Positions 1-8,548 of a stretch of DNA of 64,000 nt are shown here, in pieces. Position 1 is the first letter of the stretch, and each line of letters opens with the position of its first letter. The position numbers and the translations under genes are program-made. The notes under the pieces are model-generated. The model was given only the letters and a program-made list of their open reading frames with translations. It did not search any database and was not told where the DNA came from. Source of the stretch: Rhodoferax sp. (GTDB taxonomy: Bacteria > Pseudomonadota > Gammaproteobacteria > Burkholderiales > Burkholderiaceae_C); NCBI RefSeq assembly GCF_030697375.1, contig NZ_JAUYQD010000026.1, forward strand, positions 1 through 64,000, in the 5' to 3' direction.

Positions 1-202
1 GCACAGGGGCCAGGCGCGGGGGCACGTGGTTGCACTGCACCCCCGGACTTCCCTGACCGAGCTGGCTGAGCCGTTTTCGCGCTCGCGATACATAGGACTG
101 ACTGACGCCAAAGCGCGTTGCCACGTCCTTGAGCAGCCCCGTTGTTGCCAATACCCGATCGCGCAGATCTTGCGCAAGGGGTTTGCCGCGTTGCCACGAC
201 AT
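1..202 (-). CDS. IS630-type transposase, N-terminal part (runs off left edge)
   Basis: An open frame starts at ATG 202 and runs off position 1 without a stop. The visible 67 residues start MSWQRGKPLAQDLRDRVLA and contain a helix-turn-helix (DVATRFGVSQSYVSRARKR), the layout of the N-terminal DNA-binding region of IS630-family transposases. The catalytic DDE part would lie outside the window. A separate IS630-like C-terminal fragment sits at about 25512-25815 and is probably from a different element. Family assignment rests on recall of the N-terminal pattern, so it is moderate. Confidence 0.55.
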   Translation of the reverse strand, partial: MSWQRGKPLAQDLRDRVLATTGLLKDVATRFGVSQSYVSRARKRLSQLGQGSPGVQCNHVPPRLAPV

Positions 203-574
203 GATGCTTACCTCCAAATCGGGCTTGGGTCACATTTTTCACATCCAGGTTCCCGTGCGCTCTTTGCCGGTTGGGGTGCTTTTGCTCTAGGTGCACGCAT
301 TTGCAGCCCTTTAACGCGATGTCCAGCGCAGCAAAACGTGCTCTATAAGTTGGGCTTTGCCCCACATGTTGGCCATCAAATCCCAAAAAAAGTGGCTTGC
401 AGCCTTGCTTGCGCTGTTTTTACAGCCTATTAAACGGATAACGATATTCTGGCAGCCCAACATAACACTGATGATCGATTCCTGGGCTACGAGCCGACTC
501 AAGGAGCAGATTCGGCAGGCGTATTCAATGACCGCCACCGCTCGCATACCTATCACCCACAGGGCAAGAACCCA
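203..574. other. Intergenic stretch, no convincing gene
   Basis: This 372-bp stretch lies between the transposase start and the acyl-CoA dehydrogenase stop. Short open frames exist on both strands, but none has a good ribosome-binding site, recognisable domain or plausible composition. It may hold the terminal region of the insertion sequence whose transposase begins at 202; I could not identify its terminal inverted repeat. Confidence 0.5.
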
Positions 575-1705
575 TCAACCCAAGGCCCGCTGAATGATGA
601 TCTTCTGCACGTCGCTGGTCCCTTCGTAAATCTGGCACACCCGCACGTCACGGTAGATACGCTCCACAGGGAAGTCGCTCACGTAACCGTAGCCGCCCAG
701 GGTCTGGATGGCGACGCTGCAGACTTTCTCGGCCATCTCGCTGGCGAACAGCTTGGCCATGGCGGCCTCTTTCAAACAAGGACGTCCGGCGTCGCGCAGA
801 CTGGCGGCGTGCCAGATGAGCTGGCGCGCGGCTTCCAATTGCGTGGCGCATTCGGCCAGGCGGAAACCCACAGCCTGGTGGTTGAAGATGGGTTGACCGA
901 AGCTCTGGCGCTCCTTGGCGTAAGCCACGGCCACTTCAAAGGCGCTGCGCGCCATGCCCACGCTTTGTGCGGCAATGCCGATGCGCCCGCCCTCCAGCCC
1001 GCCCAGGGCGATGCCGTAGCCTTCGCCCTCTTTTCCGATCAGGTTTTCCGCCGGAATCCGGCAGTTGTCAAAGTTGATCTGCGCGGTGTCGCTGGAGTGC
1101 TGGCCCAGCTTGTCCTCCAGACGCGCCACCACATAACCCGGCGCGTTGGTGGGCACCAGAAAGGCGCTCATGCCCTTCTTGCCCGCGCCCTTGTCGGTGA
1201 CGGCAATCACGATGGCCACATCGCCATGCTGGCCGCTGGTGATGAACTGCTTGACGCCGTTGATCACGTACTCGTCGCCTTCTTTCACTGCGGTGGTGCG
1301 CAAGGACGAGGCGTCCGAGCCCACATGCGGCTCGGTCAGGCAAAACGCGCCCAGCAACTCGCCGCGCGCCAACCTGGTGAGCCAGTGTTGCTTTTGCTGG
1401 TCGTTGCCGTACTTCATCAGGATGGCGTTGACCGGGCAGTTGGTCACGCTAATGGCCGTGCTGGTGCCGCCGTCCCCGGCCGCAATTTCTTCCAGCACCA
1501 GCGCCAGCGTCACATAGTCCAGGTGGGCCCCCCCAAACTCCTCGGGCACACAAATGCCGTAGGCGCCCAGCGCGGCCAGCCCCTGGTGCGCGTCTTTGGG
1601 GAAGTGGTGCTCCTTGTCCCAGCGGGCTGCGTGTGGCCACAGCTGCTCCTGGGCAAAAGCGCGCACCGCGTCGCGGATCATTTCCTGGTCGAGAGTAAGT
1701 ATCAA
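575..1705 (-). CDS. Acyl-CoA dehydrogenase (short-chain type)
   Basis: FAD-dependent alpha,beta-dehydrogenation of acyl-CoA, with electrons passed to ETF. The 376-residue length is usual for the family. The order is N-terminal helical domain, middle beta domain (FCLTEPHVGSDASSL and QFITSGQHGDVAIVIA) and C-terminal helical domain ending IYEGTSDVQKIIIQRALG, where Glu361 is the usual catalytic base of butyryl-CoA-type enzymes. The predicted start is a TTG at 1705 preceded by GGAGG, and that GGAGG lies in a dispersed repeat (1709-1760); ATG at residue 9 is the alternative. It lies on the same strand as the thiolase upstream, so a fatty-acid or branched-chain catabolic role is likely, but the substrate cannot be read from the sequence. 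Confidence 0.93.
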   Translation of the reverse strand: MILTLDQEMIRDAVRAFAQEQLWPHAARWDKEHHFPKDAHQGLAALGAYGICVPEEFGGAHLDYVTLALVLEEIAAGDGGTSTAISVTNCPVNAILMKYGNDQQKQHWLTRLARGELLGAFCLTEPHVGSDASSLRTTAVKEGDEYVINGVKQFITSGQHGDVAIVIAVTDKGAGKKGMSAFLVPTNAPGYVVARLEDKLGQHSSDTAQINFDNCRIPAENLIGKEGEGYGIALGGLEGGRIGIAAQSVGMARSAFEVAVAYAKERQSFGQPIFNHQAVGFRLAECATQLEAARQLIWHAASLRDAGRPCLKEAAMAKLFASEMAEKVCSVAIQTLGGYGYVSDFPVERIYRDVRVCQIYEGTSDVQKIIIQRALG

Positions 1706-1708
1706 ATT

Positions 1709-1760
1709 GGCCTCCAGCCCTTATGGAACCTGCGCAAGCAGCTCCTGAATTTATAGCAAA
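1709..1760 (-). repeat. Dispersed palindromic repeat, copy 1
   Basis: Shares the core TGCGCAAGCAGCT followed by TATAGC and preceded by CTCCAGCCC with other copies in this window. It lies directly upstream of the acyl-CoA dehydrogenase start and supplies the GGAGG that serves as its likely ribosome-binding site. Confidence 0.7.
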
Positions 1761-1796
1761 ATAAAAACATTGCGAAATCGTGGAAGGTCATCCACT

Positions 1797-2498
1797 TCAC
1801 TCTGCAACCGGTTTGAAACGACTGCCGACCAATCGAAACCACCGTGATGCGGTCGACAAGGATGTATTTCGGGGCTCTGGGCCAACCATGCGCGTAGTAA
1901 TTTCAAGCAAATCCAGAGCATCACTTTGCGATGGGAGCAACTGCAATTTGACCCACGTTTGCTCACACGCACTGGGCGGAACTGCTACTGAAGATGAACC
2001 GCATGCACCCAAATTGTTTGCAAATTCGGCACGATGCAGTTCTTTCAATGTCCAACCATCAAAACGCACCAAAGAATGTACAAAATCCTCAGTCCCTTGC
2101 CCAGAACCATACTGTTCCAGCAATGCAATTTCGCCGTAACGTCCGGTGACCTCCGCGAGCCCCAAAGACCGGGAATAGTCAATTTCCCTGGCTTGTTTCA
2201 AGTTAGGTCGGTATAAAAAAGTGCCTGCTGAGAAATTACGGCCTCGGTCAGGAAACCAGACAGACACCAGCAGGCCAGTCTCCTTTTTCCCGACAGCTAT
2301 TTCATGGATGCTGCGGATCCAAATTCGCCCCCCCATATCGGCCTGGTTTTTGACCCCTTTGTTCATGGCACCAAGTAAATCCTTCTCCGATGGCCATGCA
2401 GGAACGCTGTCAGGCGCAGCCCATGCCCCTGACAGCAATGCAAAACCCAGTACGAATAGGATGCCGATGCGTTGCACCAGCCAACACACCTTGGCCAT
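1797..2498 (-). CDS. Hypothetical exported protein
   Basis: Not recognised. The ATG at 2498 gives MAKVCWLVQRIG followed by a hydrophobic stretch ending in LLSGAWAAP, a good Sec signal peptide with cleavage after AWA. An in-frame start six codons upstream (2516) is possible. The mature part of roughly 205 residues has no motif I know; it contains two Cys near LGACGSSS and PSACEQTW that could form a disulfide. The base composition is visibly less GC-rich than the flanking metabolic genes. It sits between thiolase and acyl-CoA dehydrogenase on the same strand, which suggests a later insertion into a catabolic cluster. Confidence 0.7.
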   Translation of the reverse strand: MAKVCWLVQRIGILFVLGFALLSGAWAAPDSVPAWPSEKDLLGAMNKGVKNQADMGGRIWIRSIHEIAVGKKETGLLVSVWFPDRGRNFSAGTFLYRPNLKQAREIDYSRSLGLAEVTGRYGEIALLEQYGSGQGTEDFVHSLVRFDGWTLKELHRAEFANNLGACGSSSVAVPPSACEQTWVKLQLLPSQSDALDLLEITTRMVGPEPRNTSLSTASRWFRLVGSRFKPVAE

Positions 2499-2574
2499 CT
2501 TCACCGTCCTACACACAAGCGCGAGACATGGATCGTCAAGCCTTGCGACTGCAATGGTTTAAACCCCATCCGAT

Positions 2575-3768
2575 TCACACCAACTCGATCGCCATGGCCG
2601 TCGCTTCACCCCCGCCAATACACAGCGTGGCAATGCCTTTTTTCAGACCCCGTGCCTTCAAGGCATGGATCAAGGTCACCAGGATGCGCGCACCGGACGC
2701 GCCAATCGGGTGGCCCAGCGCACAGGCGCCGCCGTTGACGTTGACCTTGTCGTGCGGAATGTCCAGGTCGTGCATCAGCGCCATAGGCACCACGGCAAAG
2801 GCTTCATTCACCTCCCACAGATCCACGTCGGCCGCGGTCCAGCCGGCCTTGGCCAACACCTTTTGCACCGCACCCACGGGGGCGGTGGCAAACCAGTTGG
2901 GTTCCTGCGCGTGCACCGCGTGGGCCACGATGCGGGCCAGCGGCTTGCAGCCCAGCTCGGCGGCGGTGGTGCCGCGCATCATCACCAGGGCGGCGGCGCC
3001 GTCGTTGATGGAGCTGCTGCTTGCAGCCGTGATGGTGCCATCTTTCTTGAAAGCGGCCTTCAAGGTGGGGATCTTGTCGAGCTTGATCTTGCCGGGACCT
3101 TCGTCGATGGACACCAGCACCTCACCGGCCCGGGTCTTCACCGCCACGGGGGTGATTTCGGCCTCAAACGCTCCATTTTGAATAGCTGCCTGCGCACGCT
3201 GCACGCTGGCCGTGGCGAAATTGTCTTGTTGTTCGCGGGTGAAGCCGTACTTGGCGGCGCAGTCCTCACCAAAGGTGCCCATGGAGCGGCCGGCCTCATA
3301 AGCGTCCTCCAGGCCATCCAACATCATGTGGTCCATGACACGGTCGTGGCCGATGCGGATACCGCTGCGGCCTTTGGGCAACAAATGCGGTGCGTTGGTC
3401 ATGCTTTCCATGCCACCGGCCACCAACACATCGGCGCTGCCAGCCAACAGCATGTCGTGCGCGAACATGGCCGCGCGCATGCCGGAGCCGCACATTTTGG
3501 ACAGGGTCACCGCCCCGGCGCTCTTGGGCAAGCCGCCCTTGAATCCGGCTTGGCGGGCAGGCGCCTGGCCCTGGCCGGCCATCAGGCAGTTGCCAAAAAT
3601 GACTTCGTTGACCAGTTCAGGCGTGAACTTGGAATTTTGACCGGCGCGCTCCACCGCCGCCTTGATGGCGGCGCCGCCCAGATCGTGCGCAGCCAGGGAG
3701 CTGAAGTCGCCTTGAAAGCCTCCCATGGGGGTACGGGCGGCGCTGACGATAACGATGGATTCGGACAT
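2575..3768 (-). CDS. Acetyl-CoA C-acetyltransferase (thiolase)
   Basis: Catalyses thiolytic cleavage or Claisen condensation of acyl-CoA. The start chosen is ATG 3768 (MSESIVIVSAARTPMGG), eight bases after AGGA; the longer open frame upstream is not needed. It has 397 residues, normal for the family. The active-site residues are visible: nucleophilic Cys93 in LSKMCGSGMRA, His353 in NGGACALGHPIGASG and Cys383 in CIGGGEA. A 30-bp perfect palindrome of LiuR type lies 38 bp upstream of the start, so the gene probably completes leucine/isovalerate degradation (acetoacetyl-CoA to acetyl-CoA), though it could also serve polyhydroxybutyrate synthesis. Residues AQAAIQN are encoded by a repeat-like stretch. 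Confidence 0.95.
   Translation of the reverse strand: MSESIVIVSAARTPMGGFQGDFSSLAAHDLGGAAIKAAVERAGQNSKFTPELVNEVIFGNCLMAGQGQAPARQAGFKGGLPKSAGAVTLSKMCGSGMRAAMFAHDMLLAGSADVLVAGGMESMTNAPHLLPKGRSGIRIGHDRVMDHMMLDGLEDAYEAGRSMGTFGEDCAAKYGFTREQQDNFATASVQRAQAAIQNGAFEAEITPVAVKTRAGEVLVSIDEGPGKIKLDKIPTLKAAFKKDGTITAASSSSINDGAAALVMMRGTTAAELGCKPLARIVAHAVHAQEPNWFATAPVGAVQKVLAKAGWTAADVDLWEVNEAFAVVPMALMHDLDIPHDKVNVNGGACALGHPIGASGARILVTLIHALKARGLKKGIATLCIGGGEATAMAIELV
3170..3205 (+). repeat. Dispersed palindromic repeat-like segment inside thiolase (copy 2, weak)
   Basis: The stretch around 3173-3196 contains CATTTTGAATAGCTGCCTGCGC, close to the repeat core. It is read by the thiolase as RAQAAIQNGAFE, which is also acceptable native thiolase sequence, so it may be a chance resemblance. 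Confidence 0.35.
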
Positions 3769-3805
3769 GGGTTTTCCTCGTGGTGGGTTAAAAAGCAAGG
3801 TGCAA

Positions 3806-3835
3806 ACAATTGACGTTTACGTAAACGTCAATTGT
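3806..3835. promoter_or_regulatory. LiuR-type operator upstream of thiolase
   Basis: A perfect 30-bp palindrome whose half-site reads ACAATTGACGTTTAC, centred between 3820 and 3821. The inner 22 bp are identical to the palindrome at 11555-11576 beside the liuR gene. LiuR, a MerR-family regulator of branched-chain amino acid degradation in proteobacteria, is known to bind TTGACGTTTACGTAAAC-like sites. The location 38 bp upstream of the thiolase start fits operator function. Confidence 0.85.
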
Positions 3836-3896
3836 GACAGAAGTTGACCCCCACAGGATTGCGGAGGCCTTGGCAGCGCACCTCCGCCGCCGCGCG

Positions 3897-5720
3897 TTAT
3901 CCCTGCTGATGGATAAAGCGCTTCTCGCGGTCGTAGGGAAACACGTCATGCACATGGCCGGCCAGGATGCGGTCCTTGTGGGTCTGCCAGAAGGCGGCTT
4001 CCAGCAGGTCGGCGTGGTGTTTCATGAACATCTCCCGCACGGCAGGGTTGCCCAGCAGGAAGGGGCCAAAGGTTTCCGGGAACACGTCTTTGGGGCCGAC
4101 GTTGTACCAGATCTCGCCCGACATTTCGTCTTCTTCGTTGCGCGGCGCGGGCACCTTGCGGAAGTTGCAGTCGGTGATGTATTCGATCTCGTCGTAGTCG
4201 TAGAACACGACCTTGCCGTTGCGGGTGATGCCAAAGTTCTTCCACAGCATGTCGCCGGGGAAGATGTTGGCCGCCACCAGGTCCTTGATGGCGTTGCCGT
4301 ACTCCACCACGCCGCGCTCGATCTGCACCCGCGCCCGCACCGCCGCTGGTGACAGGTCTTTGGCATTGGCGCCACCGGCGTCAAAGGCCTCTTGCAGGTA
4401 GATGTTGAGCGGGATCATGCGCCGCTCGATGTAGACGTGTTTGATGATGACTTCGACCTTGCCGTCACCATCGCGGTCGCTGATTTCCAACTGGCTGGGG
4501 GCGAATTTCTGGATCTCGGCAATCAGCTCATCGTCAAAGCGGTCGCGCGGGAAGCCCACTTCGCTGTACTCCAGCGTGTCGGCCATGCGCCCCACCCTGT
4601 CGTGCTGCTTCACCAGCAAATACTTGCCCTTGATCTGCTCGCGGGTGGTGTCTTTTTGCGGCGGGTAGTAGTCCTTGATGACCTTGAACACATAGGGGAA
4701 GGATGGCAGATCGAACACCAGCATGACCATGCCCTTGATGCCGGGGGCGATGCGGAACTTGTCGGTGCTGTGGCGCAGGTGGTGCAAAAAGTCGCGGTAA
4801 AACAGGGTCTTGCCCTGCTTGGCCAGACCTAAGGCGTTGTAGATTTCGTTGCGCGGCTTCCTGGGCATCATGCTGCGCAGGTACTGCACATAGGCGCTGG
4901 GAATCTCCATGTCCACCATGAAGTAGGCCCGGGCAAAGCTGAACAGCATCAGCAGGTCGTCGTCGCCAAACAGCGCCGCGTCGATCACCAGCTTGCCCGC
5001 CTTGTTGTGCAGCACCGGCAGCGCAAACGGGAACTCGTTGAATCCGTTGATGAGCTTGCCGACGATGTAGCAGCCCTTGTTGCGGAAAAACAGGCCGGTG
5101 AGCACCTGGATCTGGAAGTTGGCGCGCAGCGTGGCGTCGCCCAGACGCTCGGCCATGGCGGTGGCGACCAGGGCGGCGTCGCGCTCCAGGTTGGCAAAGG
5201 CCAGGCGCAGATCAAAATCCTGCACCATGCGCACCAGCACTGCCTGCATGGTTTCGCGCGTCGGGTAGTAGCAGTGGTAGGTGGGGCGTTTCTCGGACTC
5301 GTCGTTTTCGATGTACTCGGTGCTGACCGCCGGGCGCACAAAGATGAAGTCGTTTTGAAAGTAGCTGCGGTGCAGGATCTTGGTGGTGACCGAGTTGAAA
5401 AAGGTTTCCGCCAGCTCGGGCTGGTGGTGGTTGACCAGCAGGCCGATGTAATGCAGCTTGATTTGCTGCCAGATGTCCATGGACTGCTCGCCGGCCTTGA
5501 ACTCGCGCTCCAGCCGGTTAGAGCATTCCTTGACCCGCAGGTCGTAAAACTCGATGCGCTCGCGCTGCGCACGCTGCTGGCCGTGCCAGTCGGCGGTCTC
5601 GAAGCGGTGCTTGGCGCGGGCCGACTCGGTGCGAAACAGGCGGTAGTGGCGGTTGAAGCCGTCCATCATCGCCTTGGCGACGTCATAGGCAATAGAAGAG
5701 TCCAGACGGGTAGGAAACAT
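3897..5720 (-). CDS. aceK: Isocitrate dehydrogenase kinase/phosphatase
   Basis: Bifunctional enzyme that phosphorylates and inactivates, or dephosphorylates and reactivates, isocitrate dehydrogenase to divert isocitrate into the glyoxylate bypass. It has 607 residues, close to the usual 580-600. Recognition rests on the N-terminal helical regulatory region ([21 protein letters not shown]), the ATP-binding loop region [21 protein letters not shown] around residue 325, and the protein-kinase-like part with [16 protein letters not shown] and [21 protein letters not shown] precedes the ATG. No aceA or aceB lies in the window. The gene stands alone; a repeat copy lies between it and the carbonic anhydrase gene upstream. 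Confidence 0.96.
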   Translation of the reverse strand: MFPTRLDSSIAYDVAKAMMDGFNRHYRLFRTESARAKHRFETADWHGQQRAQRERIEFYDLRVKECSNRLEREFKAGEQSMDIWQQIKLHYIGLLVNHHQPELAETFFNSVTTKILHRSYFQNDFIFVRPAVSTEYIENDESEKRPTYHCYYPTRETMQAVLVRMVQDFDLRLAFANLERDAALVATAMAERLGDATLRANFQIQVLTGLFFRNKGCYIVGKLINGFNEFPFALPVLHNKAGKLVIDAALFGDDDLLMLFSFARAYFMVDMEIPSAYVQYLRSMMPRKPRNEIYNALGLAKQGKTLFYRDFLHHLRHSTDKFRIAPGIKGMVMLVFDLPSFPYVFKVIKDYYPPQKDTTREQIKGKYLLVKQHDRVGRMADTLEYSEVGFPRDRFDDELIAEIQKFAPSQLEISDRDGDGKVEVIIKHVYIERRMIPLNIYLQEAFDAGGANAKDLSPAAVRARVQIERGVVEYGNAIKDLVAANIFPGDMLWKNFGITRNGKVVFYDYDEIEYITDCNFRKVPAPRNEEDEMSGEIWYNVGPKDVFPETFGPFLLGNPAVREMFMKHHADLLEAAFWQTHKDRILAGHVHDVFPYDREKRFIHQQG

Positions 5721-5733
5721 GAGAACGACCTTA

Positions 5734-5783
5734 TGCTATGTTTTTGGTAGCTGCTTACGCACTATCTACGGGGGCTAGACGCC
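5734..5783 (+). repeat. Dispersed palindromic repeat, copy 3 (near-complete)
   Basis: One of the fullest copies: GCTATG, spacer, GGTAGCTGCTTACGC, spacer, CTACGGGGGCTAGACGCC. It is intergenic between the aceK start (5720) and the carbonic anhydrase stop (5797). Used here to define the plus orientation of the family. Confidence 0.85.
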
Positions 5784-5796
5784 TTTTTTGTATAAA

Positions 5797-6456
5797 TTAT
5801 TTATGGCGCGGCACCAAACGCACCCCGGAGATGGCTTCCCCGTACAGCGTGTCCAGGTGGGCGTTGCCTTTGACGTTCATGTGCAGGTCCTGCACCAGAC
5901 CGTCGTGCAGGCCGTAGACCCAGCCGTGCAGGGTCACGTCCTGGCCGCGGCCCCAGGCGTCTTGCAGCACGGTGCTTTGGGCGACGTTGACCACCTGCTC
6001 GATCACATTGAGTTCACACAGCGCGTCGGCACGCCCGTGCTCGGGCAAGAGCTCCAGCAGGTGTTTGTGGCGGTCCCGCACGTCCTGGATGTGGCGCAGC
6101 CAGTTGTCGGCCAGGCCGATGCGTGCGCCTTCCAGCGCCGCCTGCACCCCCGAGCAGCCGTAGTGCCCCACCACCATCACATGCTGGACCTTGAGCCGCT
6201 CCACCGCAAACTGGATGGTGGACAGGGCGTTGAGGTCGGAGTGCACCACCACGTTGGCGATGTTGCGGTGCACGAAGATCTCGCCGGGTGCCAAGCCGAT
6301 GATTTCATTGGCGGGCACGCGGCTGTCGGAGCAGCCAATCCACATGTACTTGGGCTTTTGCTGGGTACTCAGACGGGTGAAGAAGCCGGGACGGCGTGCT
6401 TCCATCTCGGCGGCCCATTGGCGGTTGCTGGCGAAAAGATCGTTCAGTTCAGACAT
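5797..6456 (-). CDS. can: Beta-class carbonic anhydrase
   Basis: Cytosolic zinc enzyme for CO2/bicarbonate interconversion, supplying bicarbonate for carboxylations. It has 219 residues, typical for the can/cynT family. The zinc ligands and catalytic dyad are visible: Cys42, Asp44 and Arg46 in GCSDSRVPA, and His98 with Cys101 in VGHYGCSGV. The start MSELNDLFASNRQWA matches family N-termini. The next gene upstream on the same strand, the sulfatase-like protein, ends 9 bp before it, so the two are probably co-transcribed. Confidence 0.96.
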   Translation of the reverse strand: MSELNDLFASNRQWAAEMEARRPGFFTRLSTQQKPKYMWIGCSDSRVPANEIIGLAPGEIFVHRNIANVVVHSDLNALSTIQFAVERLKVQHVMVVGHYGCSGVQAALEGARIGLADNWLRHIQDVRDRHKHLLELLPEHGRADALCELNVIEQVVNVAQSTVLQDAWGRGQDVTLHGWVYGLHDGLVQDLHMNVKGNAHLDTLYGEAISGVRLVPRHK

Positions 6457-6465
6457 GGTGGATTC

Positions 6466-8472
6466 TTATTTTTTGAGTGCGTTGCGTACATTCCAGTCCA
6501 GCAGGCCATAACGCGCACGCTCCTGCTGGTCGTCCAACGCGTTGAAACGGCAGTCTGCCGTCGATTTTTGTGCCGAACTGCAGACAAAGGAGGCTGGGTT
6601 GCCCAGTTGCCACATGCCTTGGGCATTGCGGGCTTCGCCGGTGAAAAACATGGCGCGAGGGGCATCGACGGGGCTGGGTGGAGCGCCCACGGCCCGCAGC
6701 AGGTTGCGCCCCGAGTTCACATAGGGGCCGGTGATGCCGGCCAGCGGCAGCAGGGTGTTAAACATGTCTCGGTGGCTGGCGGGCAAAGCCTGTTGTGCCC
6801 CACAGGCCAGCCCCTCGCCCCAGATCAAAAAAGGCACTTGGCGCAACAGGTAGCGGCGCTGCGCTTCGGCATAGATACCGAAGGAACGCACATTGTGGTC
6901 GCCGGTAGCGGCCACCAGGGTGCTGGCTCGGAGCGGGCCTTGTTGCACCTCCTGCACAAAAGCGCCCAGCAGGTCGGCGGCGTAGTGGTAGGAGTCCAGA
7001 TTGAGCCGCAAGGTGTCGGAGTTGGTCTCGCCACCCCACAGGGCCATGTCGCGCGGCACGCGCTGGTAGTCGGCAGGCAGGTCGTAGGGCGGGTGGTTGG
7101 TGGAGGTGAGCACAAACACAAAAATCGGCTTGTCCACCGGCTGCGCGGCCAGGCGCTTGCTCAGGTATTGGAAGACATAGCTGTCCCACACGCCCCAAAT
7201 GCCCAGCGTGGCCTCGGGGTAGGCCTCTTTCAGGGTGTTGGCGTCCACCACCTCGTCAAAGCCCTGCACCTTGAGCACCCGGTTCAGGTCGCGCCAGCCC
7301 GAACGGGCCGAGGTGACAAACAGGGTCTGGTAACCGGCGTCGCGCACCACCTTGGGGATCGCCCAGGGGATGGGTTTGCGGCCAGCGTCACCCAGGGTCA
7401 GCGGCGTGATCGGCGAGGAGAAAAGAATCGCCTCCAGAGAAGGGTGGGTGCCGGGCTGGGCCGAGTCGAAGTTGCTGAAGTGGCAGGCGTGGTCCAGCGT
7501 GGGCGCCAGGCGGCCCAGCACATCAAACTTCGGCGCCTGGTAGAGCATGGGTTCGGCGCTGAAGGACTCCATCAGGAAAAACACCAGGTTCTTCTTGGGA
7601 GCACCTGCGGGCAGCGGATCGTGCGCAGTCAGCGCGGCCTTCACCTCGGCCTCGCTGCCGTGGGGCAGGCCCAACACTTCGGCGGCCGCCAAAGCGTTGT
7701 CAAAGCCCATGGATTTGAGTCCGGCCAGCGGGTTTTGCAGGTTTTGCGAGAGGCCCCGGCTGTCCCAGGCGTATTTGAGGGCGATGACACCGTTGGGCAC
7801 CATGTCGTTGAGAAACTGGGAGGTGGTCACGGTCAAATGCTGGCGCTGCAGCGCCATCTCGCGCAGCGTGCCTTTGCCCGCAAAGACCAGCGCAAAGAAC
7901 ACCACCACCGCCACCACGGCCTTGATCGCCCAGTGGCGGGTCTGCAAAAGCGTGTCGGGGTTCAGCCGGGCCAGCAGTCGGCGGTGCAAGAACACCGTGG
8001 CCGCACTCAGGCCCAAGGCCAGCAACAGCGTCCAGACCACCGGAAAATCGCGCCAGATGGTTTCCAACACGGCGGCGGTATCGTCTTCCACCAGGCCAAA
8101 CACCAGCGAATCGATGGGTGTTTTGTAAAAACCGAAGTAATGCAGATTGACCAGCGACAGCATCACGTAAACAAAGGCCAGACCCCCAGCGATGCGGCCA
8201 TTGGCCTTGCCCGAGACCCAGGGCAGCACCAGCAGGAGCAGAACCCCGGCGATGGCGCTGACCTTCAAATCGAAGCGAAAGCCCTGAAACACCACCGTGC
8301 CAATGTCATGCGGCGGCACTTGGTAACCCGCAGGCCAGAAATAGGCCAGTTGCCCCAACCGGATGAGGGTCAGGGCCACCACCAGCGGCACCACCAGCAA
8401 CCAGGCACGGACCAAGCCACGCAGGAAGCCGTGAAAAAAGGAGGAAAAAATGCGGGTTACAACAGACGTCAT
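6466..8472 (-). CDS. LTA-synthase-like membrane sulfatase/phosphotransferase
   Basis: Polytopic membrane protein with an extracytoplasmic alkaline-phosphatase-superfamily domain. About five N-terminal membrane segments lie in the first 190 residues (for example LLVVPLVVALTLIRL, AIAGVLLLLVLPWVSG and TLLLALGLSAATVFL). The soluble domain follows, with metal-site motifs LVFFLMESFSAEP, DSAQPGTHPSLEA (candidate nucleophile Thr), FVLTSTNHPPYDLP and ATGDHNVRSFG. This matches the LTA synthase/phosphoglycerol transferase group found in Gram-negatives, which may modify periplasmic glucans or lipids; the true substrate is unknown. Its ATG overlaps the stop of a duplicated ivd 3' end (ATGA), a relic of former coupling with ivd. 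Confidence 0.85.
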   Translation of the reverse strand: MTSVVTRIFSSFFHGFLRGLVRAWLLVVPLVVALTLIRLGQLAYFWPAGYQVPPHDIGTVVFQGFRFDLKVSAIAGVLLLLVLPWVSGKANGRIAGGLAFVYVMLSLVNLHYFGFYKTPIDSLVFGLVEDDTAAVLETIWRDFPVVWTLLLALGLSAATVFLHRRLLARLNPDTLLQTRHWAIKAVVAVVVFFALVFAGKGTLREMALQRQHLTVTTSQFLNDMVPNGVIALKYAWDSRGLSQNLQNPLAGLKSMGFDNALAAAEVLGLPHGSEAEVKAALTAHDPLPAGAPKKNLVFFLMESFSAEPMLYQAPKFDVLGRLAPTLDHACHFSNFDSAQPGTHPSLEAILFSSPITPLTLGDAGRKPIPWAIPKVVRDAGYQTLFVTSARSGWRDLNRVLKVQGFDEVVDANTLKEAYPEATLGIWGVWDSYVFQYLSKRLAAQPVDKPIFVFVLTSTNHPPYDLPADYQRVPRDMALWGGETNSDTLRLNLDSYHYAADLLGAFVQEVQQGPLRASTLVAATGDHNVRSFGIYAEAQRRYLLRQVPFLIWGEGLACGAQQALPASHRDMFNTLLPLAGITGPYVNSGRNLLRAVGAPPSPVDAPRAMFFTGEARNAQGMWQLGNPASFVCSSAQKSTADCRFNALDDQQERARYGLLDWNVRNALKK

Positions 8473-8474
8473 GC

Positions 8475-8523
8475 CATGGTTTCAGCGAACAATTCTCGAC
8501 CGATGAGCATACGGCGGATTTCG
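8475..8523. repeat. 49-bp direct repeat, left copy (relic of ivd 3' end)
   Basis: Exactly identical over 49 bases to 9431-9479, which is the 3' end of the ivd gene. On the minus strand this copy reads through the ivd C-terminus ([14 protein letters not shown]) and then Ala-stop, the stop TGA overlapping the ATG of the sulfatase-like gene at 8472. It marks the pre-insertion junction. Confidence 0.95.
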
Positions 8524-8548
8524 ATTTTTCATAGCATCCCCCAGACTA

